The notes under the pieces are model-generated. The model searched no databases and was not told the origin of the DNA. It saw only the letters and a list, made by a program, of their open reading frames with translations. Below, one piece after another: positions 26,502 through 36,608 of a stretch of DNA of 64,000 bases. This stretch comes from Thalassospira indica (GTDB taxonomy: Bacteria > Pseudomonadota > Alphaproteobacteria > Rhodospirillales > Thalassospiraceae). Each line of letters begins with the position of its first letter. Position 1 is the first letter of the stretch. The position numbers and the translations under genes are program-made. Location of the stretch: NCBI RefSeq assembly GCF_003403095.1, contig NZ_CP031555.1, positions 1,716,001 through 1,780,000 on the forward strand. The letters are read 5' to 3'.

Positions 26502-27476
26502 ATGATTGATCGACAAGGTCATCCATTTCCGGCCGCAAGCCAGAACGAAGGTACCGACAGCCCGTTTACAGATCTTGTCCCTGTCGCAGCACAGGCAATG
26601 ATGGATCGTTTTGATCACCCGTTGTCGCAACAGGCCTGGGTGATGAACGATCCGGCGCGGCGAGATCGCTGTTATGCAGTGTTGCTGCAAAGTGGCCGGG
26701 CCGAGGTTGGCTTGCGGCATGGCACGATCAGTTGCACGGCCCCCGCCCTTGTCTGGTTGCCGCTTGGCGAAACGCAGCGGTTTAGTGTTGGTCCCGGCAG
26801 TGACGGTTATTTGCTTTCGGTTGCCGAGGATCTGGTCGCACGCCATTGCGGCGATTGCAGTTCAGTCGCAGGTGGTCTGGCCGGGAATGGCTTGCCTTTG
26901 CGCTTTGCCGCAGACACCGTTCATAACGTTACCCCGCAAGAGGGCAGTGGCAATCTGGTGTTGCTTGAGCGCAGCTTTGAAGCCATCCGGTCTGAGCTGA
27001 TGGGAAATGCGCTTGGTGCCAGTCTTGTGGTTGGCGCGCATTTACAGATTATTCTGACCATGGTTCTGCGTCTGGCAGAGGGCGTGATGGCGCAACGCAA
27101 CCAGCACGGTCCGGGTTCAATCACCTTTCAGCGATTTTTGCAGGTGCTGGAGCTGCATTTTCGCGAACACTGGAATGTTGCTGATTATGCCAAGGCTCTT
27201 GGCGTCAGTGAACGCAGATTGGGGTCTGCTGTGTTGCGCGCAACCGGCAAGCCGCCCTTAACGATCATCCATGAACGTGTCCTGCGCGAGGCCTGCATGC
27301 GTCTGGAACAATCCCCGCTTGGTGTGGCGCAGATTGCCTATGGTTTGGGCTTCCGCGATCCAGCCTATTTCAGCCGGTTCTTCAAACGTTATATGGGGGA
27401 GGCGCCCGGCGCCTATCGCCGCCTGCGCCGCGCGCACGAGCGTGTGCGCGATGATACTTTTGCGGCCTGGCCATAG
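26502..27476 (+). CDS. AraC-family transcriptional regulator
   Basis: 324 residues. The N-terminal 200 residues form a cupin-like effector domain (AEVGLRHGTISCTAPALVWLPLGETQ). The C-terminal ~100 are an AraC DNA-binding domain (WNVADYAKALGVSERRLGSAV and LGVAQIAYGLGFRDPAYFSRFFKRYMGE). It is divergent from the aldehyde dehydrogenase, so regulation of that gene by an aromatic acid or aldehyde is a reasonable inference. The effector is unknown. Confidence 0.9.
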   Translation: MIDRQGHPFPAASQNEGTDSPFTDLVPVAAQAMMDRFDHPLSQQAWVMNDPARRDRCYAVLLQSGRAEVGLRHGTISCTAPALVWLPLGETQRFSVGPGSDGYLLSVAEDLVARHCGDCSSVAGGLAGNGLPLRFAADTVHNVTPQEGSGNLVLLERSFEAIRSELMGNALGASLVVGAHLQIILTMVLRLAEGVMAQRNQHGPGSITFQRFLQVLELHFREHWNVADYAKALGVSERRLGSAVLRATGKPPLTIIHERVLREACMRLEQSPLGVAQIAYGLGFRDPAYFSRFFKRYMGEAPGAYRRLRRAHERVRDDTFAAWP

Positions 27477-27520
27477 GCCCGCCTTGGCCGTCTCTAGCGG
27501 AATACAGATGAATTCCACTC

Positions 27521-27554
27521 AGGATAGAAGGTTGCGTTGCCTTTTTTTGATCCT
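27521..27554 (+). terminator. Possible terminator after the AraC-type gene
   Basis: Interrupted stem AGGAT-AG-AAGG paired with CCTT and ATCCT; a run of seven T follows the inner stem. Weak but well placed. Confidence 0.4.
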
Positions 27555-27613
27555 ACTTGTCTGCTTTATCCGTAATAACAAAGTCATGACCTGTTAGTTT
27601 GATTGGATCGACG

Positions 27614-28453
27614 TTGCGTAAAGGCAAAACCCTGTTTCTTGGTCTTTTGGCCGTTCTTGTCCTGCCATTTGGCATCAGTCTGGCAGAAGACCCACCGGGT
27701 GAAAAAGCCAAGGAACGCTATACGTGGCGCAATGCGCCGCGCCATTCTTCGGGTGTGGCACCTGACGCGGTCGCCAACCGGGATCAGGCAATTGTCATGG
27801 TGATGGCGGCCGAAACATTTGGCTGGCGCGCCTATTTCGCGGTTCATCCATGGATCATCTATAAGCGTGCGGGTGAAACCCGATATACCCGCTATGACGT
27901 GGTGGGGTGGGGCAGTGGCAATGTCGTGCGCCAGAATTACGCGATCCCGGATGGTCTTTGGTATGGCTCGAAGCCGGAACTTCTGGCGGCTCATCGGGGC
28001 GAGGCGGCCGAAAAGCTGATCCCCGAGATCGAACAGGCGATCAAATCCTATCCGTTCCCGCGCGAATATCGCAGTTATCCAGGCCCGAACAGCAACACCT
28101 TCATCGCCCATATCGGCCGGGAAGTGCCGGGGCTTAACCTTGATATGCCGGCCAATGCGATCGGCAAGGATTATCGCCCGATCACCAATCCGGTTGGGCT
28201 TTCTTCCAGCGGACAGGGCGTGCAGGCGAACCTGTTAGGCGTTCTTGGTATGTCGCTTGGTCTGGAAGAGGGGATCGAACTTAACCTGATGGGTCTGAAT
28301 TTCGGGATTGATTTCAATCGTCCGGCCTTGAGGTTGCCGTCTATCGGGCGGCTGGGGATGGATAGCGTCGCGCAGGTCAAGTCCGAGGACACGGACAATG
28401 ATAACGCGGCCAAAGCCGAAAGTGCGGAAGCAGCCCTTGAACCAAGCAGCTAA
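27614..28453 (+). CDS. DUF3750 family exported protein
   Basis: About 279 residues with an N-terminal signal or anchor (LFLGLLAVLVLPFGISLA). The body contains WRAYFAVHPWIIYKRAG, YDVVGWG and YPGPNSNTFIAHIGREVPGL, the conserved core of DUF3750. The PGPNSNTF segment resembles a papain-like active-site neighbourhood, but no catalytic triad is established here. No ATG is available near the signal peptide. I take the TTG at 27614, with GGATCG upstream; the TTG at 27599 is the alternative. The C-terminus is acidic and low-complexity. Confidence 0.75.
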   Translation: MRKGKTLFLGLLAVLVLPFGISLAEDPPGEKAKERYTWRNAPRHSSGVAPDAVANRDQAIVMVMAAETFGWRAYFAVHPWIIYKRAGETRYTRYDVVGWGSGNVVRQNYAIPDGLWYGSKPELLAAHRGEAAEKLIPEIEQAIKSYPFPREYRSYPGPNSNTFIAHIGREVPGLNLDMPANAIGKDYRPITNPVGLSSSGQGVQANLLGVLGMSLGLEEGIELNLMGLNFGIDFNRPALRLPSIGRLGMDSVAQVKSEDTDNDNAAKAESAEAALEPSS

Positions 28454-28492
28454 CAAGCTTGCGCGCAGATCCTATCCAGCGTCTAAAACAAC

Positions 28493-28525
28493 AAAACGCC
28501 ACCCCGAAAGGTGGCGTTTTGTTTT
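28493..28525. terminator. Bidirectional rho-independent terminator
   Basis: AAAACGCCACC (28493-28503) against GGTGGCGTTTT (28510-28520) with loop CCGAAA, then GTTTTT. It serves the DUF3750 gene and, on the other strand, the convergent CobW-type gene. Confidence 0.9.
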
Positions 28526-28537
28526 TGAGCATTTCGA

Positions 28538-29752
28538 TCAGGCGGCTTGCCCCCAGCGTGGGAACGGATCGGCAAGGCCTGCATAGCGCGCCGGATCAAA
28601 ACCGAGTGACAGACTGTCTTCGTTCTCATCAATCAGGCATTCCGACAGGCGGGCGCGCAGGGCGGCTTCGTCCATATCCTGTCCGATAAAGACGATTTCC
28701 TGTCGTCGGTCGGCAAAGACCGGATCCCATTTTGACAGAACCATATCCCGCCATGCCGGATTGTCCGGCCATTGTTCGCGTGGAACCGCACACCACCAGG
28801 TGCCAAGTGCTTCGGTCTTGACCGCTGCACCGGCCTGACTGATTTCACCAACCCAGTTCGGACGGTTAGCCAACCAGAAATGCCCCTTTGCCCTCAGAAC
28901 GCCGGGCCATTCACTGTTGATGAAGTCATGGAAGCGTTCGGGGTGAAACGGCAGGGAGGTTCGGAAGGTGAAGCTTTTAATGCCGTATTCCTCGGTCTCG
29001 GGAACATGGCCGGCGAAGCCATAAAGCTCCTTGACCCACAGCGGATGGCTTTGGGCGCGATCAAAATCGAAGCGACCGGTATTCAGGATCCGTTCGGGCA
29101 CAACGACGCTGTTGCTGGTTTCAATCACTTCGGCATCGGTATTCAGTGCCTTGATGATCGCAAGGACGGTTTTGCGTTCGTCGTCCGAAATCAGGTCAAG
29201 CTTGTTCATGACAATGACATCGGCAAATTCGATCTGATCGACCAGCAGATCAACAATGCTGCGGTTGTCTTCTTCTCCCAGGCTTTCGCCACGGTCTGTC
29301 AGCATGTCGGTCGAACTGTAATCAGCGATCATCCGCGCGGCATCGACAACAGTCACCATGGTGTCGAGCTTGGCAATGTCACCCAGCGACTGACCATTTT
29401 CATCGCGGAAATCAAAGGTCGCCGCAACGGGCAGCGGTTCGGAAATGCCGGTTGATTCAATAAGCAGGTAGTCAAACCGTTCTTGCTCGGCCAGGCGGCG
29501 AACCTCGGCCAGAAGGTCATCGCGCAGTGTGCAGCAGATGCAGCCATTGGTCATTTCGACCAGTTTTTCGTCGGTTTGCGAAAGCTCAGACCCGCCATTG
29601 CGCACAAGATCGGCGTCAATATTGACCTCGCTCATATCATTGACGATCACGGCGACCCGCAATCCACGGCGGTTGTTCAGGATATGGTTCAAAAGAGTGG
29701 TCTTGCCCGCGCCGAGAAAGCCGGACAGAACAGTAACGGGAAGGCGCTTCAT
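28538..29752 (-). CDS. zigA: Zinc-responsive CobW/COG0523 GTPase (ZigA-like metallochaperone)
   Basis: 404 residues from the second of two tandem ATGs, better spaced from GAGG. Walker [10 protein letters not shown] lies at residues about 11-19. The metal site CICC ([13 protein letters not shown]) is at about 71-74, then [15 protein letters not shown] and the NKLDL guanine motif. A C-terminal CobW domain follows. Proteins of this group deliver zinc under scarcity. The near-perfect 32-bp palindrome at 29776-29807 in the promoter matches a Zur site, supporting zinc regulation. Confidence 0.92.
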   Translation of the reverse strand: MKRLPVTVLSGFLGAGKTTLLNHILNNRRGLRVAVIVNDMSEVNIDADLVRNGGSELSQTDEKLVEMTNGCICCTLRDDLLAEVRRLAEQERFDYLLIESTGISEPLPVAATFDFRDENGQSLGDIAKLDTMVTVVDAARMIADYSSTDMLTDRGESLGEEDNRSIVDLLVDQIEFADVIVMNKLDLISDDERKTVLAIIKALNTDAEVIETSNSVVVPERILNTGRFDFDRAQSHPLWVKELYGFAGHVPETEEYGIKSFTFRTSLPFHPERFHDFINSEWPGVLRAKGHFWLANRPNWVGEISQAGAAVKTEALGTWWCAVPREQWPDNPAWRDMVLSKWDPVFADRRQEIVFIGQDMDEAALRARLSECLIDENEDSLSLGFDPARYAGLADPFPRWGQAA

Positions 29753-29775
29753 CATTGACCTCGGTTGGATGCTGC

Positions 29776-29807
29776 GATAAATGTTATGTTATAACGTAAC
29801 ATTTATC
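29776..29807. promoter_or_regulatory. Zur-like operator upstream of the CobW GTPase gene
   Basis: 32-bp dyad with perfect 11-bp arms, GATAAATGTTA and TAACATTTATC, around TGTTATAACG. It contains the TGTTATxxTATAACA-like core of alphaproteobacterial Zur boxes. It lies about 24 bp before the GTPase start, where binding would block transcription. Confidence 0.8.
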
Positions 29808-29867
29808 GATCAAGCACGAGGAACGCAAACAAAAAGTCGGTTGCCCGGTAAATGTTGGGATGTGATT

Positions 29868-30383
29868 TTAGCCGTTCAGGTGCCAGATGGTGGCATTCAG
29901 AAGGGTGGCAAAGCCGACCCATGCCGCATATGGCACCAATAGCATTCCGGCGAGGCGGTCAATCCGCCAGAATGCAATCATGTTGGCGATGATCACGGCC
30001 AGCAGGATGACAATATCAATCAGGCCAAGAAGCGGTGACTGCGCACCAAAGAATAAAAACGACCATGCAAGATTAAGTGTCAGCTGCGCTGCATAAAGCG
30101 CAAATGGGCCCTTTGCGTTGCTGATCCCGGTTTTCAACCAGACCCGCCAGCCACTGAACGCGATCAAGAAGTAAATCAACGTCCACATCGGCCCGAACAG
30201 CCAGTTGGGCGGATTGAAAAACGGTTTGTTCAGTGCTGCGTACCAGTCATTGACGCTGGTTGCAGTCACCGCCCCGCCAGATGCCGAGATGATCAGGCAC
30301 AGCACCATAAAGGCAATCAGGGCAAACACCCGTGTGCGGTGATTGGGGCGCGGGGTGATCGTTTCCTGTTCAACGCTGGTCAT
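29868..30383 (-). CDS. tspO: TspO/MBR-family membrane protein
   Basis: 171 residues, five spans. Family motifs: WYAALNKPFFNPPNWLFGPMWTLIY, LNLAWSFLFFG and the C-terminal PYAAWVGFATLLNATIWHLN. The family binds tetrapyrroles and sterol-like ligands and is linked to stress and photo-oxidation. An N-terminal soluble tail of about 20 residues precedes the first span. It ends 22 bp downstream of the lipoprotein hydrolase gene on the same strand, so the two may be cotranscribed. Confidence 0.95.
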   Translation of the reverse strand: MTSVEQETITPRPNHRTRVFALIAFMVLCLIISASGGAVTATSVNDWYAALNKPFFNPPNWLFGPMWTLIYFLIAFSGWRVWLKTGISNAKGPFALYAAQLTLNLAWSFLFFGAQSPLLGLIDIVILLAVIIANMIAFWRIDRLAGMLLVPYAAWVGFATLLNATIWHLNG

Positions 30384-30404
30384 GATATTGGCGGGTCCTC
30401 TGAC

Positions 30405-31625
30405 TTATTGGGTGACATCACCGATTGTGTCGATCATCGCATCGAAATAGGGGTTCCAGGTTAACCGGCCGTGGTATTTCCCCGGTTCGGTATAGCCCCA
30501 GCTGCTGCGCCAGATGGTCGATAGATCATCTGGCAGGGCGATGTCTTCCTGACCGTTTTCAACAAAAACAAAGCTGCCCTTCACGCCATAATACGGGTTG
30601 TCGGGCGAGAACAGCAGGCTCAGATGCGAAAATGAGCTGATCTGTTGTTCTGGCAGCTTGCTGTTGAACGTTTTAACCCGGTTGTCGTTGCTTGGTGCTG
30701 GTGTGTCATCGTACCAGACAAAGCGTGATTTGGGGTGGGTGAAACGCTTTTCAAAAACCTGAAGTGTCTCATAAGGATTGAGCACACTGTCATCAGCACT
30801 CATGGCCAGAAGCACGGGGCGATCAAACGGCTTTGCCTCCAGATGGTCCTGCGCATCCTGTACGGTTCGGTAATAAAGCTCCGCTGCCCTGGTCGACAGT
30901 GATTGATAGTTGATGGCATTGTCTTCGGGATCGGCATCAACCCAGTCCCACAGATATTTGATAACCGGCGTCAGAAAAAGGAAGCCGTTATCGGGATAAA
31001 TGCCCGGCGAAAGCAACAACAATCCGGCGATTTTGGAATGTTCCGCCGCATAGCTGGTGACAAGGTTCCCGCCGGTCGAAAAACCGCCAAGCCAGACTTC
31101 ATCGACTTTATCTTGCAAAAGCGCGACCTGATGGGCAACCGCCTGTTTCCAGTCCGCATAATCCGGAATGCCAAGATCGGCCGGACGTGTGCCGTGACCG
31201 GGCAAAAGCATGGACCGTGCCAGCCAGCCCTTCTTTGCTAGTTCGGTGGCGATGTCATGGAAATACCACGGGCTTGCCCCCAAGCCATGGATGAACAGGA
31301 TGCCACGCTTTGGCGCGGTGCCATCCGTTGTCGTCCGCCCCAGTTCAAAAGGAATGTTGCGCGCCAGTTCGGTGTCGCGATCATCGGTGATAAACACGCG
31401 ATGTGCCGCAACCCAATCACGAGTTTCTGAAACATATTGCGCAAAACTGTCTTGCTTGTATGGCGGGATGTCAGGGGATTGCCGATAAAGCTCGCTTTCG
31501 GGTGGAAAGGCGCAAGCCGTCAGGATCAATGCCGGTGCCAGCATCAAAAGGGCAAAATGAGACTTGCGAATGAATGCGACAAATTTCTTGGGGAAGGCCC
31601 GGTGATCCGGCGTTCTCGGGTGCAT
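30405..31625 (-). CDS. Alpha/beta hydrolase lipoprotein
   Basis: 406 residues. The lipobox LTAC at about residue 38 follows a hydrophobic signal, so it is probably a lipoprotein. The hydrolase fold has the oxyanion loop FIHGLGASPWYF and nucleophile elbow GGFSTGGNL. DDSVLNPYE probably supplies the acid and FSHLSLLFS the histidine. Monoacylglycerol lipase or carboxylesterase activity is plausible; the substrate is not known. CGGAGAAC precedes the ATG. Confidence 0.85.
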   Translation of the reverse strand: MHPRTPDHRAFPKKFVAFIRKSHFALLMLAPALILTACAFPPESELYRQSPDIPPYKQDSFAQYVSETRDWVAAHRVFITDDRDTELARNIPFELGRTTTDGTAPKRGILFIHGLGASPWYFHDIATELAKKGWLARSMLLPGHGTRPADLGIPDYADWKQAVAHQVALLQDKVDEVWLGGFSTGGNLVTSYAAEHSKIAGLLLLSPGIYPDNGFLFLTPVIKYLWDWVDADPEDNAINYQSLSTRAAELYYRTVQDAQDHLEAKPFDRPVLLAMSADDSVLNPYETLQVFEKRFTHPKSRFVWYDDTPAPSNDNRVKTFNSKLPEQQISSFSHLSLLFSPDNPYYGVKGSFVFVENGQEDIALPDDLSTIWRSSWGYTEPGKYHGRLTWNPYFDAMIDTIGDVTQ

Positions 31626-31870
31626 CTGTTCTCCGCTGGTTGATATGGGGACGGTGTTGGGCCGGAATCGTTTGAATTGTTACGGAGACTGCAAGCGTAG
31701 CGATCACATCGGTTGGTGATCTTAGCATCGCTTGGATCGCCGTATCAACGTAGGCGTGTAATAGGTTGTTCACAAAGAATGTGTAGAAATAAATTGTTAC
31801 ATGTCTTGAAAAAAGCCTGTGAAAACAAACATATCCGCTATTGAATTGTGATACTGAACTGGGGACGTTC

Positions 31871-33562
31871 ATGCTAAAGCTCGGGTCTATCAAAATCGGC
31901 ACGCGTTTGTTGCTGATTGTTGGTGCTGCTATTATCGCGGCACTTCTCGTCGGGGCATTCGGCCTTTATGAATTGCGCAGCAACATGCTTGAAGACCGCA
32001 AGGTCAAGACACGCGGTCTGGTGGAAACGGCGATCAGCATCGCAGATTTCTATCACTCCAAGCAGCTTGCCGGGGAAATGACCGAAGAAGAAGCGCAGAA
32101 AACCGCCGGTGCGGCAATTTCAAGTATGCGCTATGACGAAACCAACTATTTCTTTGTTTTTGACTATACACCGGTTGTGCTGTTCCACGATATCAAGCCC
32201 GATCTGATCGGACGTGACATGCGCGAGGCAACCGACGGGGCGGGTAAAAAACACTATGCCGCCTTTGCCGATATGGCGGCAAAAAATGGTCAGGGTTTTG
32301 TCGATTACACTTACAAAAAACCCGATGGCAGCGGCACCCGTCCCAAATTGTCCTTTGTGAAAAAGTTCGAGCCATGGGAATGGATCATCGCGACCGGCAT
32401 TTATATTGATGACGTCAACGCGATCTTTATCAACAGCATGATCGTGATGGGGGCGGTTGCCGGCGGCATTTTGTTGGTCGTGATCGCAGGTGCCGTGATG
32501 ATCAGCCGGGGTATCGCCATTCCGCTGTTTGCCATTTCCGATAACATGTTGAAGCTGTCAGGCGGCGATCACAACGTGTCGGTCGAATATACCGATCAGA
32601 AAAGCGAAATCGGTGATCTGGCCCGTGCGATGGAAGTTTTCCGCGAAAAAACCATCGAGATGGAACAGATGCGGACCCAGCGCGAAGAGCAGGAGCGTCG
32701 GGCTGAAATCGAAAAACGCGAAGCATTGAACAAGATGGCGGATAATTTCGAAGCCACAGTTGGCCAGGTGGTAGCCCAGGTTATCAAGGCGTCGGGCAAT
32801 ATGCAGTCTTCGGCCAATGCGATGACCGATACCGCCAAACAGGTTGGCCAGCGATCCACTGTTGTCTCGGCAGCGTCACAACAGATGTCAACGAATGTTG
32901 AGACGGTCTCAGCCGCGGCAGAAGAGCTCAGTACATCGATTGCGGAAATCAGCAATCAGGTTTCCCAGTCGTCCTCGATTGCCAATGGTGCGGTCCGCAC
33001 ATCCGAAGAAACCCACCAAAAGATCGAGCTGCTTGCCGATGCCGCCAATCAGATTGGCGAGGTGGTGTCGCTGATCACCAGTATTGCCGAACAGACCAAT
33101 CTGCTGGCGCTTAATGCAACGATTGAGGCGGCGCGTGCCGGTGATGCAGGCAAGGGGTTTGCCGTGGTGGCAAACGAAGTCAAGAATCTGGCAAGCCAGA
33201 CCGGCAAGGCCACCGAAGATATCCGATCCCAGGTCGAGGATATTCAGGTTGCAACCCGCAATGCCGTCGATGCCATTGCCGAAATTGCCGAGACCATTCG
33301 TCAGTTGGACGGGTCGACCACAACGATTTCCGCAGCGGTTGAAGAGCAGGGGGCCGCGACCCAGGAAATTGCCCGTAATGTCGAACAAGCCGCACAAGGT
33401 ACACGTGAAGTGACAGAAAACATCACGGGTGTATCAACTGCGGCCGACGAGGCAGACCGCCTTTCGAACGAGGTTCTTGCGCTTGCCGAGGGTCTCGGTG
33501 GACAGGCAAAAGATCTTAACAAGGCGGTTGAGGCCTTCCTCGCAGAAGTGCGGAGTGCCTGA
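31871..33562 (+). CDS. Methyl-accepting chemotaxis protein with single Cache sensor
   Basis: 563 residues from the ATG at 31871. First span about residues 10-35. A periplasmic single-Cache (sCache_2) domain follows ([54 protein letters not shown]). A second span lies near 190-212, then HAMP ([20 protein letters not shown]) and the cytoplasmic signalling domain with hairpin tip [35 protein letters not shown]. The ligand is probably a small organic acid, as for many such Cache domains, but this is not shown. No CheW-tether pentapeptide is seen at the C-terminus. Confidence 0.95.
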   Translation: MLKLGSIKIGTRLLLIVGAAIIAALLVGAFGLYELRSNMLEDRKVKTRGLVETAISIADFYHSKQLAGEMTEEEAQKTAGAAISSMRYDETNYFFVFDYTPVVLFHDIKPDLIGRDMREATDGAGKKHYAAFADMAAKNGQGFVDYTYKKPDGSGTRPKLSFVKKFEPWEWIIATGIYIDDVNAIFINSMIVMGAVAGGILLVVIAGAVMISRGIAIPLFAISDNMLKLSGGDHNVSVEYTDQKSEIGDLARAMEVFREKTIEMEQMRTQREEQERRAEIEKREALNKMADNFEATVGQVVAQVIKASGNMQSSANAMTDTAKQVGQRSTVVSAASQQMSTNVETVSAAAEELSTSIAEISNQVSQSSSIANGAVRTSEETHQKIELLADAANQIGEVVSLITSIAEQTNLLALNATIEAARAGDAGKGFAVVANEVKNLASQTGKATEDIRSQVEDIQVATRNAVDAIAEIAETIRQLDGSTTTISAAVEEQGAATQEIARNVEQAAQGTREVTENITGVSTAADEADRLSNEVLALAEGLGGQAKDLNKAVEAFLAEVRSA

Positions 33563-33590
33563 GGCCGTCGATTGATCAAAATCGCAATGC

Positions 33591-33621
33591 AAGAAGCCGC
33601 CGGAAAATCCGGCGGCTTCTT
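33591..33621. terminator. Bidirectional hairpin terminator
   Basis: Perfect 13-bp arms, AAGAAGCCGCCGG and CCGGCGGCTTCTT, with loop AAAAT, between the chemoreceptor gene and the convergent GST gene. Confidence 0.85.
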
Positions 33622-33638
33622 CGTTGATCACAACATTC

Positions 33639-34340
33639 TCAACGGGCGCGGGTGCTTTTCGCCGTCTGACCAAACAGGACCTTTTTGTCTTCTTCACTCA
33701 TTTCGCCAGCGCGCAGACCTTCGCCCGCCTTATAGGCCGCAATCGTTGCCGGACGGGATTGTATGGCTTCAAACCAGCGTTTCAGGTTCGGGAACTCATT
33801 AAGGTCCTGCTGCTGCTTTTCGTGGCTGACGATCCATGGATAGCAGGCCATATCGGCAATCGTGTAGTCGTCACCGGCAATGAATTTGCGGCCCTCAAGA
33901 CGCTTGTTCAGCACACCATAAAGACGGTTGGTCTCGTTGACATAACGGGTGATCGCATACGGGATCTTTTCCGGCGCGTAGGTGCCGAAATGATGGTTCT
34001 GACCGGCCATCGGGCCAAGGCCACCCATCTGCCAGAACAGCCATTCCATCACCGTTTTGCGCCCGCGCACATCGGTCGGGATGAACTTTCCGGTTTTCTC
34101 GGCCAGATATTGCAAGATGGCACCGGATTCAAACACCGTAATGGCCTCGCCACCATCGGCCGGATCGTGATCAATGATCGCGGGCATGCGGTTGTTGGGT
34201 GAAAAGGCCAGGAATTCCGGTTTGAACTGATCGCCGGTACCGATATTGACCGGCACGATCTTGTAGTCCAGTCCGGCTTCTTCAAGGAACAGTGTGATTT
34301 TATGGCCGTTGGGGGTTGGCCAGTAATACAGATCAATCAT
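33639..34340 (-). CDS. Glutathione S-transferase, YghU/YfcG (nu) type
   Basis: 233 residues. The thioredoxin-fold N-domain reads MIDLYYWPTPNGHKITLFLEEAGL, with the Thr/Asn glutathione site typical of nu-class enzymes, then NNRMPAIIDHD and ESGAILQYLAEKTG. The helical C-domain has the conserved GRKFIAGDDYTIADMACYPW. The class shows disulfide-bond reductase activity in E. coli. A paralogue lies divergently 154 bp away. Confidence 0.92.
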   Translation of the reverse strand: MIDLYYWPTPNGHKITLFLEEAGLDYKIVPVNIGTGDQFKPEFLAFSPNNRMPAIIDHDPADGGEAITVFESGAILQYLAEKTGKFIPTDVRGRKTVMEWLFWQMGGLGPMAGQNHHFGTYAPEKIPYAITRYVNETNRLYGVLNKRLEGRKFIAGDDYTIADMACYPWIVSHEKQQQDLNEFPNLKRWFEAIQSRPATIAAYKAGEGLRAGEMSEEDKKVLFGQTAKSTRAR

Positions 34341-34494
34341 GGGCCAAAGGCTCCTTTAAACTATTCGTGATGGCGAATTCGATAATCGAAGCTTGCCAAT
34401 CAGGTTGTTATCGGTCAATTTAAAACGATCATTCCAAAATGCAAGAGCCGGTCACGCCATTGTGTAACGGCGATACCTGGCAAGGAGACGTGTC

Positions 34495-35187
34495 ATGATC
34501 CGCTTCTATTACCACCCCACACCCAACCCGCAGAAAATCTCGATGATGCTTGAGGCATGTGGTTTGCCTTATGAGGTCCTGCCGGTTGATACCCGTAAAG
34601 GTCAGCAGCATGACCCGGCCTTCCGCGCCATCAACCCGAATGGCAAGGTCCCGGCAATTGTCGATACCGACGGGCCGGGGGGCAAGGAAGTGCGCGTGTT
34701 TGATTCAAACGCGATCCTGCTGTATCTCGCTGAAAAGTCCGGCAAGTTCCTGGGTAAGCCGGAAGATCGCGGTGAATTCCTGTCGTGGTTGATGTTTATT
34801 GCCACGGGTCTGGGTCCGTTTTCTGGGCAGGCGGTGCATTTCCAGCATGTCGCCCCTGAGGGCAGTGACTATGGTGTAAACCGTTATCGCAACGAGATCG
34901 CCCGCCACTATCAGGTACTGGAAGACCATATGGAAGGTCGCCAATTCATCGTCGGCGATGAAATGACGATTGTTGATATCTCGGCCTGGGGCTGGATCGA
35001 CAAGGCCCCGTTCGTGCACAAGAACCCGGATGTCTGGGACAAGTATCCCAACATCAAACGCTGGTTTGATGCGATCAATCGCCTGCCGGCAGCGGTCAGT
35101 GCGCGCGAGGTTGGCAAGGACCACACCTTTAAGACGGAAATGGACGAAGACGCAAAACGCGCCATGTTCCCGTCGAACTACGCATAA
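34495..35187 (+). CDS. Glutathione S-transferase, YfcG-like paralogue
   Basis: 230 residues, similar along its length to the divergent GST at 33639-34340: MIRFYYHPTPNPQKISMMLEACGL, NPNGKVPAIVDTD, DSNAILLYLAEKSG, GRQFIVGDEMTIVDISAWGW. The glutathione-site TPN is kept. AAGGAG precedes the ATG. The pair probably arose by duplication and may share a promoter region. Confidence 0.92.
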   Translation: MIRFYYHPTPNPQKISMMLEACGLPYEVLPVDTRKGQQHDPAFRAINPNGKVPAIVDTDGPGGKEVRVFDSNAILLYLAEKSGKFLGKPEDRGEFLSWLMFIATGLGPFSGQAVHFQHVAPEGSDYGVNRYRNEIARHYQVLEDHMEGRQFIVGDEMTIVDISAWGWIDKAPFVHKNPDVWDKYPNIKRWFDAINRLPAAVSAREVGKDHTFKTEMDEDAKRAMFPSNYA

Positions 35188-35212
35188 GCCGACGAAACGG
35201 CTCTGCAAACGA

Positions 35213-35248
35213 AAACACCCCGGCCAGATTGGCCGGGGTGTTTGCTTT
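35213..35248. terminator. Bidirectional rho-independent terminator
   Basis: Perfect 13-bp arms, AAACACCCCGGCC and GGCCGGGGTGTTT, with loop AGATT, then GCTTTG; it lies between the GST gene and the convergent MFS gene. Confidence 0.9.
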
Positions 35249-35267
35249 GACGTATATGTCTTGGCAA

Positions 35268-36608
35268 TCAGTCGGTGGTTTTTGCCCCGAACTGCTTGTT
35301 GAATTGCAACACCAGCAGGGTGACAACCGCGCCCGAAAGCAGGTAGGCACCAACACCGGCCAGACCGAACTTGTCACACAGATAAAGTGCGATCAGCGGT
35401 GCGAAACCTGCGCCCAGCAACCATGCAAGGTCGGATGTCAGGGCCGATCCGGTGTAGCGGTATTCACGCTTGAAGTTCGATGCCAGCGTCCCGGCCGCCT
35501 GACCAAAGCACAGGCCCAGAACCGCAAAGCCACCCAGAACAATCATGCCTTCATTGATGATGTTATAGGTGTAAAGCAGCGGTGTCAGGATCGCACCCAG
35601 AAGGATGATACCCGCACTGTAACCAAGCAGGCGACGACGGCCGAGCTGATCGGCAATGAAGCCCGATGCAATGATGCCAAAGGCACACAACACTGCGCCA
35701 ACACCCTGGGTCAGAAGGAACTGCCCCGGATTGCCATTGGCATAAAGATAGACCCAAGTCAGCGCAAAGACCGTTACCAGATGGAACAGCGCGTAGCTGA
35801 CCATCGGGACCAGCGCACCCAGCACAACGGTACGACCATTATGTTTGAGCGTGTCGATGACACGGGCTGCCTCAAGCTCGTTCTTGTCAAGCAGATGGCC
35901 GAATTCGGACGTTGCCACCAGACGCAGGCGGGCAAACAGCGCCACCACGTTGATTGCAAAGGCAACGAAGAACGCATAACGCCAGCCAAAGGCCAGGAAG
36001 TCGTCGGGATGAAGTGTGAGTAGCAAATAAGCAAACAGCGAAGATGCCAGCATGAAGCCAAGCGGCGCGCCCAGTTGCGGGATCATCGCGTACCAGCCCT
36101 TGCGGTTATCCGGTGCGTTCAGTGCCAGAAGCGACGCCAGGCCATCCCAGGCACCCCCCCATGCCAATCCCTGCAGGAAGCGGAAGGCACACAACAGGTA
36201 AATGGCAAGAACGCCAGCGGACTCAAAGCTTGGCAGGAAGGCCATCGCGGCGGTGGAACCGCCAAGCAGGAACATGGCAATCGTCAGCTTTACTCCGCGC
36301 CCGTGTGCACGGTCGACTGTCATAAAGACAAGCGACCCGACAGGGCGGGCGATAAAGGCCAAGGAGAAAATGGCAAAGGAATACATCGTCCCCACCAATG
36401 CGGTTTCACCCGGAAACAGCAATTGCGGGAAGACCAGCACCGATGCGATGCAATAGACGAAAAAGTCAAAAAATTCTGATGTCCGGCCAATAATCACGCC
36501 AAGCGCGATTTGTCCCGGATCGTTGGTGGCGTCGGCATTGTGATGCCGTGCGTCGCGTTCCAAACCCGAAGAGGTGGCGGTCGCGTAGTTTTCTGTCGTT
36601 TGGTTCAC
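35268..36608 (-). CDS. MFS transporter, metabolite:H+ symporter (MHS) family
   Basis: 446 residues from a GTG at 36608 with AGGGAGA at good spacing. Twelve spans. The MHS signatures are clear: GRTSEFFDFFVYCIASVLVFP in span 1, RPVGSLVFMTVDRAHGRG in loop 2-3, and FLQGLAWGGAWDG. Members import organic acids or betaine-like solutes. An acidic Asn/Asp-rich N-terminus of about 30 residues precedes the first span. The substrate is undetermined. Confidence 0.9.
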   Translation of the reverse strand: MNQTTENYATATSSGLERDARHHNADATNDPGQIALGVIIGRTSEFFDFFVYCIASVLVFPQLLFPGETALVGTMYSFAIFSLAFIARPVGSLVFMTVDRAHGRGVKLTIAMFLLGGSTAAMAFLPSFESAGVLAIYLLCAFRFLQGLAWGGAWDGLASLLALNAPDNRKGWYAMIPQLGAPLGFMLASSLFAYLLLTLHPDDFLAFGWRYAFFVAFAINVVALFARLRLVATSEFGHLLDKNELEAARVIDTLKHNGRTVVLGALVPMVSYALFHLVTVFALTWVYLYANGNPGQFLLTQGVGAVLCAFGIIASGFIADQLGRRRLLGYSAGIILLGAILTPLLYTYNIINEGMIVLGGFAVLGLCFGQAAGTLASNFKREYRYTGSALTSDLAWLLGAGFAPLIALYLCDKFGLAGVGAYLLSGAVVTLLVLQFNKQFGAKTTD

